From the NCBI GenBank assembly GCA_023264635.1, contig JAHFLT010000003.1:8293-72292 (forward strand): 64,000 nt of DNA, written 5' to 3'. Every line of letters begins with the position of its first letter. The stretch's first letter is position 1. Below the pieces are notes generated by a model. It saw nothing but the letters and a program-made list of their open reading frames with translations, ran no database searches and was not told the origin of the DNA. This document shows positions 24,654-33,625 of the stretch, piece by piece. This DNA comes from Candidatus Woesearchaeota archaeon (lineage in GTDB: Archaea > Nanobdellota > Nanobdellia > Woesearchaeales > JAGVYF01). The position numbers were made by a program, and so were the translations under genes.

Positions 24654-25471
24654 GTGAGATACAGCGCTGTCAAGCGTTCCTTTAGATATTCAAATGCCTC
24701 TTCTGGCGTATCATACATTCTGAACAGGTGCAAGTCTTGTGGACTCATTGTTCCCCATCTTGCCATGGCATCGAAGTGAAGCACATCATTCCAATAATGT
24801 GAGCCGTAGAGAATAACAGGCATTTTCTTTCGAGGTTTTCCTGTTTGAATCAGCGTCAGTACTTCCATCAGCTCATCCAATGTTCCCAAACCTCCGGGGA
24901 AGGCTATAAGTGCTTTTGCAAGATACACCATCCAGAACTTGCGCATGAAAAAGTAATGGAACTGCAGTGCGAGTTCACGAGTGATGTAACGATTTAATCC
25001 TGTTTCAAAAGGGAGACTGATTCCAAGACCTATTGATTTTCCACCAGCCCGTGAAGCCCCGAAATTAGCAGCTTCCATAATGCCATTAGCGCCACCAGTA
25101 GCAACGAGGAACTCGTGTTTAGGATTTTTCAGGCTTTTTGACCACCGCGTCACCAATTCAGCGACTCTTGCAGCATCTGTGTAATAGCGGGAAAGTTCCA
25201 CTTTCTTTTCAGCGTGTACGATATCCTCCCTAGTTCCAGTCTTTTCTGCTTCTGCTAATGAAGCACGCGCTTCTTTCGGGGATTTGATACGCGCACTTCC
25301 CCAGAACACAACGGTATTGTTGACATTATATTGCCGAAACCTTGCCGCGGGCTCGAGATACTCAGCGATGATACGGACAATACGAGCTTCTGGACTTGCA
25401 AGAAATTCCGGATTCTTCCATGACTCAATTGGTCGTAACTCCTCCTTGTTTAATTCATCTTTACCTATCAT
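24650..25471 (-). CDS. LOG-family (lysine decarboxylase-like) phosphoribohydrolase
   Basis: About 273 residues with the LOG signature: VFWGSARI, TGGANGIMEAANFGA, and PGGLGTLDELMEVLTLIQTGK (PGGxGTxxE). LOG proteins release bases from nucleoside 5'-monophosphates; they are often misannotated as lysine decarboxylases. Longer than the plant-type 200 residues, as in many prokaryotic long LOGs. ATG 25471 is chosen because the TATA (TATTTAAATAA, centred near 25499) is 28 nt upstream; ATG 25483 would be too close. Coupled to the PurE-like gene. Confidence 0.85.
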   Translation of the reverse strand: MIGKDELNKEELRPIESWKNPEFLASPEARIVRIIAEYLEPAARFRQYNVNNTVVFWGSARIKSPKEARASLAEAEKTGTREDIVHAEKKVELSRYYTDAARVAELVTRWSKSLKNPKHEFLVATGGANGIMEAANFGASRAGGKSIGLGISLPFETGLNRYITRELALQFHYFFMRKFWMVYLAKALIAFPGGLGTLDELMEVLTLIQTGKPRKKMPVILYGSHYWNDVLHFDAMARWGTMSPQDLHLFRMYDTPEEAFEYLKERLTALYLT

Positions 25472-25523
25472 GACAATGCACATCTCTTTCTATTATTTAA
25501 ATAATAAGGATTATACTTTTCTG

Positions 25524-25686
25524 AGTGCCATTGAAAAGTCCCTTCACATATGCTCCGGTGGTCATCAGACTCGCATCTCACAGTACTTCTAAAGGCAAAA
25601 ATTCCCATGGAATTTCCTTTTTGCTCGCTTTGGGCAAAACAAATGCTCGCATGAATGATGACCACTTCGACCTTTTCAATGACGCT
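25524..25686. mobile_element. MITE family A, copy 2
   Basis: About 163 bp with terminal AGTGCCATTGAAAAGTC and inverted ...GACCTTTTCAATGACGCT. The core is nearly identical to copies at 3954 and 63115 (TTCTAAAGGCAAAAATTCC and CTCGCTTTGGGCAAAACAAA). It lacks the hairpin cassette of copy 1. No clear target duplication remains. It fills the divergent gap between the LOG gene and the beta-propeller gene. Confidence 0.8.
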
Positions 25687-25721
25687 TTTGCCTAAAGCTT
25701 TATGAAGAATAATTAGTTTAC

Positions 25722-26789
25722 ATGATAGCAAAAAGAATGAAAAGCAGAATAAGAAGAATGAGAAACAAAGTACTCCTTACGCTTGGTGTGCTGGGAGTAA
25801 TACTCATAGCAGCAGGACTCTATTTTCTTTTCCGTTCAGGTGGCCCTGACATATATGTTGCTAATGAAGGTGATGGCACACTTTCGGTTATTGATAGTAC
25901 TTCGCTAAAAGTGGTGAAGATAATAAAGCTCAGCGGGATGCCACACAATGTCAATAGTGATCCTCTTGGAAGATATATTTATGCAACGAATCACGAGGAA
26001 GATGAGCACATGCATCATATTCCGTACTTGCGAATCATTGATGCTTCCACGAGAAGAGTAGTAAAATCTGTTCCAATGACAGAAAAAGCTGCTCACGTTG
26101 TCCCTGCAAGAGATGGAAAGGTGGTTTACGTCTCACGAGAAGGTGGAAATACGATTGTTGAAGTTGACATTGATACTGCTAAGATTAAAAGAACATTTAG
26201 TGTTGGTGCAGGACCACATGGTTTTGTGCTAAGCAATGATGGCAAAACACTTTACGTCCCGAATATGAAAAGCAATGATATTAGTATTGTAGATGTTGTA
26301 ACGGGAGATGAAAGACGTCTTAATGTGACATTTGGCGGATATATGTGTGAAACACCTGTTGCGATGGGGATTACTGCAGATAATAACTATTCTTTTGTGA
26401 CGTGTGGACACTCATTTGACATATATAAAATAGAAAACGTAAGGAATCAAGTTATAGGGAGAATTGCATTGAAGAAAGGAGAGTTTCCAGGGCCTATCCA
26501 AATACCCACTCACCCGGATAATAAACATCTTTATGTTCCTGATATGCGTAATGGTGTGGTGCACAAAATAGATATTGAAAAATTTGAGATCATTAAAGAT
26601 ATACTCTCTGGTAGCGGTGCACACGGCATTGCATATTCTGCTGATGGTAAGAATGCGTATATAACTAATACCTGGGAGAATACTGTCTCTGTGTTGGACG
26701 TAGAAAATGATATTCTAATAAAAAAGATAGCAGTTGGATCGAAGCCAAATGGCATTGCCGTTATGCATGGGAAAAACCAGGGATGGTAG
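25722..26789 (+). CDS. Membrane-anchored YVTN-type beta-propeller protein
   Basis: 355 residues. A basic N-terminus and one membrane helix (about 19-38) anchor an external propeller of about seven blades with the repeated pattern DIYVANEGDGTLSVID, GPHGFVLSNDGKTLYVPN, GIAYSADGKNAYITNTWENT. This is the YVTN/NHL-type surface repeat seen in archaeal surface-layer and nitrite reductase-like proteins. A cluster of His (HEEDEHMHH at about 92-100) might bind metal. No enzyme domain visible. Confidence 0.8.
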   Translation: MIAKRMKSRIRRMRNKVLLTLGVLGVILIAAGLYFLFRSGGPDIYVANEGDGTLSVIDSTSLKVVKIIKLSGMPHNVNSDPLGRYIYATNHEEDEHMHHIPYLRIIDASTRRVVKSVPMTEKAAHVVPARDGKVVYVSREGGNTIVEVDIDTAKIKRTFSVGAGPHGFVLSNDGKTLYVPNMKSNDISIVDVVTGDERRLNVTFGGYMCETPVAMGITADNNYSFVTCGHSFDIYKIENVRNQVIGRIALKKGEFPGPIQIPTHPDNKHLYVPDMRNGVVHKIDIEKFEIIKDILSGSGAHGIAYSADGKNAYITNTWENTVSVLDVENDILIKKIAVGSKPNGIAVMHGKNQGW

Positions 26790-26847
26790 AAGCGTACTTT
26801 TTTCTTTTCGTATTTTTTCGTTTCATAAGTTTAATTTCATAGAAGAG

Positions 26848-28110
26848 TTATATTACTACCACATCACCTATTTTAGGCACTTTACAATCAATCCCTTCCT
26901 CTTTAGCCCATTTTGCTAGAGCAGCAAGCGCTTCCTCGTCTCCGTGATTAAGGAGGAGCAGCTTAGGGTGCAGCTTCCTGATGTAGCTGTGCAACTCGCT
27001 CATTCCGGAGTGCGAACTGAAATCATACTTTTTGATTCCGCATCTTGGTTTTATTTTTTGGCCATCGATATAGACCTCTCCCCCTTCTAAGAGAAGTCTG
27101 CCATTGGTCCCTTCTGCTTGGTAACCAGTCAGCATGACTGTACAGTCTTCATGCTGCCAGAAATCCTTCAGGTATTCAACTACTGGTCCTCCTTCCAAGC
27201 GCCCGGATGGGGAGACGATAACACCTTGTGTATGCATTATCTCCTGGCGATTTCTTTGGCCTTTGACAAGATGCACCTTTCGGGCAGCATGCTGTAATGC
27301 ATTATTTTTCAACCATTCTGGTTGCTCCAGAAGGCGCGCTTGCACTTTTTTTGCCATTCCATCAAGATATATGGGCGCACCAAGGCGCTCCTTGGAAAGG
27401 ATAAGTATCACTTCTTGTGCTCGTCCGACAGCAAAAACAGAGACAAGTGCAGAGCCCCCACGAGATAATGTATCCTTTACATCTAGGAGAAAGCGTGCTT
27501 CTTCTTTGATTCGGGTAGGATGGTCCTTGTTACCATATGTCCCCTCACAGATGAGTACATCGACTGGCCCATAGTTCGTGTCAGCAGCTGGCATGAGCTG
27601 TGTCTCTTTTGTGTTGATGTCTCCACTATAGAGTATCCTTTTACCGTCTGCTTCGACTAAGACAGAGGAACTTCCCGGGATGTGGCCAGCATTAAATAAA
27701 CTCAATGCAACATCATTCACGTGCACGATTTCCTTCCAATGCACTGTTTTCATCAAGCCGAGCGCTGCAACAAGGTGCTCTTTTAGATATGCTGGATGCC
27801 TCTGTTCAAATTGCTCAACATGAAAAGAGTCTTTTAACAGAATGGTTGCCAATGTTTTTGTCATCTTTGTGCAATAAATCTGGGAAGAAAGACCTTTGTT
27901 AGTGTAATATGGCAATGCTCCGCAATGATCAAGATGCGCATGAGACAATACAACAGCATTTACATCAGCTGCATCCTGCAGCAAGGGATATTCTGTTCCC
28001 TGTTCGGTAATTTTAATTCCTGCATCAAGCAAAATCTTTGCTTGGCGTGCGTGTATCTCTATGCAAGAACGTCCTACTTCTGCTGCGCCCCCATGGAATG
28101 CTATTTTCAT
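26848..28110 (-). CDS. Beta-CASP metallo-beta-lactamase ribonuclease (aCPSF2-like)
   Basis: 420 residues, without KH domains, as in archaeal aCPSF2/RNase J-like nucleases. MBL motifs: HAHLDHCG (57-64), GHIPGSS (about 145), YSGDIN (about 165), CEGTYGN (about 190). Beta-CASP motifs: VFAVGRAQEVIL, SPSGRLEGG, and SSHSGMSEL and NHGDEEAL at the C-terminus. Expected to process or degrade RNA 3' or 5' ends. Convergent with the propeller gene. Confidence 0.9.
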   Translation of the reverse strand: MKIAFHGGAAEVGRSCIEIHARQAKILLDAGIKITEQGTEYPLLQDAADVNAVVLSHAHLDHCGALPYYTNKGLSSQIYCTKMTKTLATILLKDSFHVEQFEQRHPAYLKEHLVAALGLMKTVHWKEIVHVNDVALSLFNAGHIPGSSSVLVEADGKRILYSGDINTKETQLMPAADTNYGPVDVLICEGTYGNKDHPTRIKEEARFLLDVKDTLSRGGSALVSVFAVGRAQEVILILSKERLGAPIYLDGMAKKVQARLLEQPEWLKNNALQHAARKVHLVKGQRNRQEIMHTQGVIVSPSGRLEGGPVVEYLKDFWQHEDCTVMLTGYQAEGTNGRLLLEGGEVYIDGQKIKPRCGIKKYDFSSHSGMSELHSYIRKLHPKLLLLNHGDEEALAALAKWAKEEGIDCKVPKIGDVVVI

Positions 28111-28358
28111 GCTTCATCCAACTTTACCGAAAACCAGCAAGGTAGGGACGAATGCCCCCCACCCCTCACTGGTTCAGTTTCCGCCAAGAGACTGACTATG
28201 ATAGTTTTCACCGTTCTTCAAACTCGATATACCACCGTTGCTCTTTTTTATTGTATTTGAACCAGACAAAATGTCCCTTCCCTTTCTCGAGCGCAAAAAG
28301 GAGTGGTCTTGGGATTGTCGTCTCAAATGAGCTTCCCCGCTTGTACAATTTCCGTCTG

Positions 28359-28526
28359 AACTCTATCATCTTTATTATTTTACTTACTTTACTTATTATA
28401 TTATTTATTATATTTATATTCTTTTCTATTATTATTATAATATTAACTTATTTATCTATTTTTTATTTATTTTTAATAATAATTTATTTTATTATATCTA
28501 TACTTATATTTATACCCACAACAATA
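28359..28526. other. 168-bp A/T tract with no G on the plus strand
   Basis: Between the divergent nuclease and dtdA genes, 28359-28526 contains no G on the plus strand and only scattered C, with long runs such as TTATTATATTATTTATTA. The whole gap is 454 bp. The part nearer the nuclease has ordinary composition. A DNA-unwinding or nucleosome/histone-excluding region, or a replication origin flank, are possibilities. I see no cdc6 gene or origin box repeat nearby. Confidence 0.5.
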
Positions 28527-28564
28527 GCAACAAAAATAAATAGCAGCCGTTTCTTTCTCAGCAA

Positions 28565-29377
28565 ATGGAAGCAGCAATTATCGTCAGTGCTGGTGATCCA
28601 GCTGGGCAAACTATCAAGAGCGTCCTGCAGCAGATGAGCTTCAGTGAAACAGCTGAGCAGTATGATGGCTATCGCATTCTCCGACGTGGTAATACGAAGT
28701 TATACACTACTGTAAAAGAATCAATTCATTTCGAGGAATGTGATACAATTTCAGCAGACTTTCTTATCTTCTCCACAAAACATGTATCCACTAAGGGTGT
28801 TCCTTCATTATGCACGCATGCGATTGGCAACTGGGGGACTGCAGAGATGGGTGGCAGAGAAAAGACGCTTGGCATAGCACCAGCACCATATCTCAAAAGA
28901 GCTTTGCAGTTGCTCGAAGAAAAGAACTTGCTTGGCTTTGACGTATTTCAGGAAGCAACTCACCATGGCCCAGCAAGTCAAAAACCTATCCTCTTTATAG
29001 AAATTGGTTCGTCGCAAAAAGAATATGAAAACAGGGAGGCGGGTTTTATTATTGCAAATACTCTTCTTGACATTTTGTCATTCAAGCCGCTTGCAGAAAA
29101 AACTGCTGTTGGTATTGGTGGACTACACCACTCGCCCAACTTCAAGAAAATACAACTCAACAGCAATATTGCAGTTGGCCACATTTGCCCGAAATATAAT
29201 CTTCCCTTTCTGACAAAGGAGATGGTAGTGCAAGCAATTGACAGAACGTCTCCCAAAGCAGAGCTGATTATTCTGGATTGGAAAGGTTTGGGAGAAAATA
29301 AAGAACGGATAAAGCAATTGGTTGATGAAGTTGCGCATGAGAAAGAAGTTCACATAATGAGAACACAGGAATTCTAA
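28565..29377 (+). CDS. dtdA: D-aminoacyl-tRNA deacylase (DTD2/GEK1 type)
   Basis: 270 residues of the archaeal/plant DTD2 family, which hydrolyses D-amino acids from mischarged tRNA. Landmarks: FLIFSTKHVSTKGVPSLCTHAIGNW, GGREKTLGIAPAP, FQEATHHGPAS, FIEIGSSQKEYEN and AVGIGGLHHSPNF. Full length. The A/T tract lies directly upstream and may hold its promoter. Confidence 0.9.
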   Translation: MEAAIIVSAGDPAGQTIKSVLQQMSFSETAEQYDGYRILRRGNTKLYTTVKESIHFEECDTISADFLIFSTKHVSTKGVPSLCTHAIGNWGTAEMGGREKTLGIAPAPYLKRALQLLEEKNLLGFDVFQEATHHGPASQKPILFIEIGSSQKEYENREAGFIIANTLLDILSFKPLAEKTAVGIGGLHHSPNFKKIQLNSNIAVGHICPKYNLPFLTKEMVVQAIDRTSPKAELIILDWKGLGENKERIKQLVDEVAHEKEVHIMRTQEF

Positions 29378-29414
29378 CGAAATATTTATTACCTTCTCTT
29401 ATTTGCCTACAGGT

Positions 29415-29837
29415 ATGGCAAAGAGGCTTAGCTTAGAAGAGGTAATTGGACTAGGAAAGAAAGTCGAGTTCTGGAAAAAACATGGTAACGGTTCCGATAC
29501 TGCATATAGTGGAACAATTGGAGATGTATGTGTTACTGTGAGTAAAGATATCATGTCAATGAGCGTTATGGCTTCCTACAACAGAGGTAGACTAGATTAT
29601 AATGACGTGCCGCTTCATGTTGCTATGAGAGACGTTTTGGATAATAATCTGGGTGGTTTCTATTTGAACGAAATTTGTAGAGAGAACTTAGGTGATGTAA
29701 AATATACTGAAATTTTCAGAGTGATTCTGAATTTTTATAATACAGTTGAGAAAAAATATACTATGCAGCCAAAGGAGAAACCATTACAAACTATTGAAGA
29801 GAAGTTCGCTTATGCACGGTCATTGCTTAAGAAGTAG
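29415..29837 (+). CDS. Hypothetical protein
   Basis: 140 residues, soluble, no signal or membrane segment; helix-rich C-terminus. No family recognised. ATG 29415 is preferred to the TTG at 29403: an AAATATTTAT TATA box is centred 30 nt upstream, so the mRNA would be leaderless. It converges with mutL, 21 bp from its end. Confidence 0.55.
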   Translation: MAKRLSLEEVIGLGKKVEFWKKHGNGSDTAYSGTIGDVCVTVSKDIMSMSVMASYNRGRLDYNDVPLHVAMRDVLDNNLGGFYLNEICRENLGDVKYTEIFRVILNFYNTVEKKYTMQPKEKPLQTIEEKFAYARSLLKK

Positions 29838-29858
29838 GAGGTGTATTCAGCCAATCAG

Positions 29859-31532
29859 CTATCCGCATCTCTTGAACTTCCTTTCCAGCTCCTCTTCTGA
29901 AAGAGTGATAATAGTAGGCCGTCCATGCGGGCACGTATAAGGCGTCTTTGTCCGAAGCAATTTTTTCAGGATGGCGTACATCTCGGCTACTTCCACTTTA
30001 TCTCCTTTCTTTACAGATTTTCGACATGCCATGCGTGCAATGATGTTATCTTTGACGTCATTAACACGCGAAACATCACCAGGAGAAAGTTCACTCACTA
30101 AATCAAGCAATAACTCTTTTGTTTGTTGTCTTCCGAGTATCACTGGACTGGAACGGACAATAATCGTATCACCTCCAAATGGCTCAATGCAGAATCCGAA
30201 TTTTTTTAATGTTTCAGTTTGCAGCTCCAGCAACAGCACATCCTGCGGAGGAACAGTTAGCGTTACTGGCTCAAGTAATTGCTGCATCTCAATGCCTCCA
30301 GCAGCATACTGCTCTACGAGCATCTCATAGTTGACTCGTTCGTCTGCAGCATGCTGATCAACAAGCAATAGTCCATTCTCATTCTCAACGATAAAAAAAC
30401 AATTCATGACAACTCCCCGGATGACAAACGGCAGCTGTTCTTGCATTGCAGTTGTAGGGGGAAGCATTGTCTGCATGCCCGTGTCAGCAACAAAAGCAGC
30501 TCTTTGTTCGGTATGTGTGCTTATGGTGATGGCTGGCGTCAAATCATATGCTTTCAACGTCTGCGAAACAGCGGTAATGACTGCATCGTGCACCAGTTGT
30601 TCTTCCGAAAATCTTACCTCTTTCTTCGTCGGATGCACATTCACATCGACCTGTTTAGCCGGAAGTTGTACGTGCAGCACAAATACGGGATATCTGTCGT
30701 GAAACAATAAACGTCCATATGCAGTTCCCACAGCGTCATTGATGATTTTGCTTTTTACCCATCGGTTGTTTACATACGCTTGCTGATGTCGCTTATCTGC
30801 CCGTGCAGAAGATGGTTTTCCAACAAAACCACTAACAAGATATTGTTCTGAATTAAAGTAAACAGGCAACATAGTCTTTGCAATGTCAACTCCATAAATA
30901 GCAGCTAATCTCTCTATCCATTCTTCAACAGGATGCACATTGAGTATGCACTTGTTATTGTGGAAAAGCTGGAAATGGTAGTGATGGTGCAATAATGCAA
31001 ATCTCGTCATCACCTCTGCTACCATTGCAGCTTCTGTACTTGCTGCTTTGAGATACTTTTTGCGTGCGGGAGTATATGCGAAGAGCTGGCCAACACGCAT
31101 CTCTGTGCCAGGAGGAGCTCCAATCTTTTCTATTTGTGTTATATGGCCTTTGATGACGTGCACACACGTTGCTTCAATGCTATTGCGTTGTCTGCTTGTG
31201 ATGATCATATCAGCAACAGCAGCAACGCTTGTTAAGGCCTCTCCTCTGAACCCCATCGTTGCTATTGAGAATAAATCCTGCAGTGTGTTCAGTTTGCTTG
31301 TCGCATGCCATCCAATGCAACGCTTGCAATCCTCTTCATCCATTCCCTCCCCGTTATCTGTCACAATTATCTGTTTTCTTCCACCTTCTTCAATTGCAAC
31401 AGTTATTGCTTTTGCGTGTGCATCAAGACTGTTTTCTACTAACTCTTTGACAACAGAACTTGGTCTCTCAATTACTTCCCCAGCAGCAATCTTATTGATG
31501 AGAGCCTCATCGAGGAATGAAATCTTCGGCAT
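29859..31532 (-). CDS. mutL: DNA mismatch repair protein MutL
   Basis: 557 residues. GHKL ATPase N-terminus: KELVENSLDA (catalytic Glu30), VTDNGEGM, GFRGEAL, and the VDVNVHPTKKEVRF segment at about 290. The C-terminal domain keeps the endonuclease metal site DQHAADERVNYE plus ACRKSVKKGD and CPHGRPT, so it should nick DNA like MutL of organisms without MutH. A mutS 3' end lies at the right edge of this window. MutSL is patchy in archaea and usually thought acquired from bacteria. Confidence 0.95.
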   Translation of the reverse strand: MPKISFLDEALINKIAAGEVIERPSSVVKELVENSLDAHAKAITVAIEEGGRKQIIVTDNGEGMDEEDCKRCIGWHATSKLNTLQDLFSIATMGFRGEALTSVAAVADMIITSRQRNSIEATCVHVIKGHITQIEKIGAPPGTEMRVGQLFAYTPARKKYLKAASTEAAMVAEVMTRFALLHHHYHFQLFHNNKCILNVHPVEEWIERLAAIYGVDIAKTMLPVYFNSEQYLVSGFVGKPSSARADKRHQQAYVNNRWVKSKIINDAVGTAYGRLLFHDRYPVFVLHVQLPAKQVDVNVHPTKKEVRFSEEQLVHDAVITAVSQTLKAYDLTPAITISTHTEQRAAFVADTGMQTMLPPTTAMQEQLPFVIRGVVMNCFFIVENENGLLLVDQHAADERVNYEMLVEQYAAGGIEMQQLLEPVTLTVPPQDVLLLELQTETLKKFGFCIEPFGGDTIIVRSSPVILGRQQTKELLLDLVSELSPGDVSRVNDVKDNIIARMACRKSVKKGDKVEVAEMYAILKKLLRTKTPYTCPHGRPTIITLSEEELERKFKRCG

Positions 31533-31576
31533 GTCAATTGTTTGGGAGGAGAATTATATATGTTTTGCGCTAGTTT

Positions 31577-31852
31577 GGACTCTATCCAAAAAAGCGCTCA
31601 GCAGACTACTATCGATTCTTAGCAATAGCCCATCTTGTGCTGACAAAGGGGAAGCAAAGAAATGCTTGGAGCATTTCTTGCGCAAGAAATCATTTGACAA
31701 TGATTTCTTTGCGCTCCCTACGGGAAATGCAAAGAAGCCATGGGCTTCCTGCACAAGGAGAACAGCGGTTCACGTTTGTGTTATTTTACAGATTAACAGC
31801 GTATGCGAGCTGAGTTGCAATGGCGAACGAGAGTGAGACTTTCTACAAAGCC
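31577..31852. mobile_element. Chimeric MITE (C-type left end, B-type right end)
   Basis: The left end GGACTCTATCCAAAAAAGCG matches family C, the right end ...GACTTTCTACAAAGCC matches family B. The middle holds a hairpin array (for example GCAAAGAAATGCT/AGCATTTCTTGC and GCAAGAAATCATT/AATGATTTCTTTGC at about 31653-31713). Flanks CGCTAGTTT and TTCAAAAGA are not duplicates, so it arose by recombination between elements rather than by one transposition. It fills the gap upstream of the Toprim operon. Confidence 0.75.
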
Positions 31853-31927
31853 TTCAAAAGAATTAAATAGCCCATTGCCTAAGAGAAAATAGGATGTATT
31901 CGTAGAACCAGAATATGCCTTACTCTT

Positions 31928-32350
31928 ATGCCACGCCGTGTCCATAAAACCCATATTCGTACAAAAGGAAATCAGTCAGAAAAATTACAAGACTGGGTAC
32001 ATCACTTAATCAATGCCTCAAAGGATTGCATTGTACTGGTTGAACATAAACATGATGCAGATGCTCTCTCTGATGTGGGCGTTCAGGATGTTATGTGGCA
32101 CGATGAACGTGAACCGGGGTACAAACTACTTGACCGTATAGGTGACAAGCAATGCATTCTTCTCTTTGACGTCGACAGGCCCAGCAACGAGAAATGCGAG
32201 CGTCTGAAGCAGCTGCTTGAGGAGAATGGCATAAAAACAAATACCCGCTTCCGCAAAATGTTGTTTACAACTGAATTTAAGGAAGTAGGTGGCATCCGCC
32301 ATTACTTTAACAAACACGTATCTGTGAGTTCACGCAAGGAGGTCATCTGA
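31928..32350 (+). CDS. Small Toprim-domain protein
   Basis: 140 residues with a single Toprim fold: the Glu motif CIVLVEHKHDADAL (about 35-48) and the DxD motif ILLFDVDRPSNEKC (about 75-88). This compact archaeal form is related to RNase M5/OLD/DnaG-type nucleases. The target is unknown. First of four tightly coupled genes; its TGA overlaps the next ATG. Confidence 0.8.
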   Translation: MPRRVHKTHIRTKGNQSEKLQDWVHHLINASKDCIVLVEHKHDADALSDVGVQDVMWHDEREPGYKLLDRIGDKQCILLFDVDRPSNEKCERLKQLLEENGIKTNTRFRKMLFTTEFKEVGGIRHYFNKHVSVSSRKEVI

Positions 32351-32670
32351 TGCTAGAGAAAAAAATACACTTCACTGATAGCGTCACGGAAAAAAGAATG
32401 AAATGGGTCTACTCTATAGGTCCAGAAGAAATCTTTCTGGAAGGAAGGATTCTTTGTGTTGAAAATGAACAACTTAAAATTGCCTTAGCGGGAGTATGGC
32501 CAGAAGACATACAAAAAACACGTTATCTCCCTTATGAAAAGACCTTCACTTTTTATGTCAAAATCCCTCAGAAACGCGAAAGATGTCATTCAGTCACACA
32601 AGAAATCTACTACTATATCCCTCTTGAAACAAAAACAATCAGAATTTATGGGTTAGAAGTAGGACTATGA
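32350..32670 (+). CDS. Hypothetical protein in Toprim operon
   Basis: 106 residues, beta-rich, no membrane segment. The start codon shares one base with the stop of the Toprim gene (TGATG) and its end overlaps the next gene by 4 nt. No family recognised. Tight coupling suggests a shared complex or pathway. Confidence 0.6.
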   Translation: MLEKKIHFTDSVTEKRMKWVYSIGPEEIFLEGRILCVENEQLKIALAGVWPEDIQKTRYLPYEKTFTFYVKIPQKRERCHSVTQEIYYYIPLETKTIRIYGLEVGL

Positions 32671-33023
32671 CTAACAAAGACAACCTCGAGAAACTTGTAG
32701 AGATCTCCAAAAAAGTAGAGGAGATGCATCCGCGCTTTGTCGCATTCACGCAGGCAGTAGTTGGTAAAAAACGTGTTGGTCTACAGATGTATAATGGAGA
32801 TAAGATAACAGAGGAATATACAATGCTTGTTGATGGCTATTTAATTACAGGATATGAGAATGACATTAAAGACCAGTTTGCCACTATGCGTATGCAGGAG
32901 CAGTTTCTTGGGTATTTCGTGCAACAGAAAGATTTTATAGTGGCACATCCTATTCTGGCACGACTACGATACTTTCCTATTAATTTTATTAAAGGCAATG
33001 TTAGATGGGGGAGGAAAAAATGA
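32667..33023 (+). CDS. Hypothetical protein in Toprim operon
   Basis: 118 residues, soluble, with a helical start and mixed middle. ATGA overlaps at both ends with its neighbours. No family recognised. Confidence 0.6.
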   Translation: MTNKDNLEKLVEISKKVEEMHPRFVAFTQAVVGKKRVGLQMYNGDKITEEYTMLVDGYLITGYENDIKDQFATMRMQEQFLGYFVQQKDFIVAHPILARLRYFPINFIKGNVRWGRKK

Positions 33024-33310
33024 GTCTCGACAAAATAATCAGTGGCAATATAATAAATGGTACGGTTTTTTTTGTGGTTGGGCTACTTCCACCGTATCCA
33101 CAGGAAGAGAAATACTCATTGCTGAACTATTCTCTTGCTTTTGGTGGGATAGCTGGCACTGTGAACTGGAAGATTGTAGATTATATTCGCAAAGTAACTG
33201 CTGGTGTGGATAAAGAGACATATACATGGGAAGATGCTGCTGCTACATCTCCTGGGGCAATAATAGGATTCTATTTAGGTGCGACTGTAGGACAGTCACT
33301 TTTCCGATAA
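33020..33310 (+). CDS. Small two-pass membrane protein in Toprim operon
   Basis: 96 residues from ATG 33020, which is preceded by GGGGGAGG and overlaps the upstream stop. Hydrophobic stretches lie at about 11-24 and 28-45 and a Gly-rich one near the end (SPGAIIGFYLGATVGQSLF). Unknown function. Last gene before tRNA-Glu. Confidence 0.6.
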   Translation: MSLDKIISGNIINGTVFFVVGLLPPYPQEEKYSLLNYSLAFGGIAGTVNWKIVDYIRKVTAGVDKETYTWEDAAATSPGAIIGFYLGATVGQSLFR

Positions 33311-33359
33311 CCAAAATTTGATAAATTTTAAAAACAAACTCACTCTCGCGGTAATAAAT

Positions 33360-33624
33360 GCCCCGGTGGTGTAGTCCGGCCAATCATACAGCCCTCTCAA
33401 ACAAGTGGAGAAAGGCTGTGACCCGGGTTCAAAACAGCTTTTACTTCGTGTCGTCTTCGGCACTTCGTGCCTCGACTCCACTCCGTAAAACCTGGGAAAA
33501 AACAAGACGACTTCGCAAAGAAATGTAAGCATTTCTTGCGTAAGAAGCGTATCGCTTCTTTGTATCGTAAACAAACAGGTAGCTTCTGCATAAGAAGCAG
33601 CTGGTGAAAGTCCCGGCCGGGGCA
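33360..33624 (+). tRNA. tRNA-Glu(CTC) with two introns
   Basis: Acceptor GCCCCGG (33360-33366) pairs with CCGGGGC (33617-33623), discriminator A. The D-arm and the T-stem CCGGG/CCCGG match archaeal tRNA-Glu. Anticodon CTC is at 33396-33398. Intron 1: 13 nt (33400-33412) at the canonical 37/38 site, with bulge-helix-bulge helix CTCT/GGAG and bulges CAA and AAA. Intron 2: 177 nt (33434-33610) in the T-loop between positions 59 and 60. Its bulge-helix-bulge is exact: outer GGG/CCC, 3' bulge AGT, helix TTCA/TGAA, 5' bulge AAA, inner CAGC/GCTG. Splicing restores TTCAAAT. Intron 2 contains hairpins like those of the MITEs. Confidence 0.93.
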
Positions 33625-33625
33625 T

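Noticed and set aside
28152-28637. 161-codon frame across the A/T tract
   Set aside because: Its composition is Ile/Leu/Phe/Thr from A/T bias, it overlaps the start of dtdA in another frame, and has no start signals.
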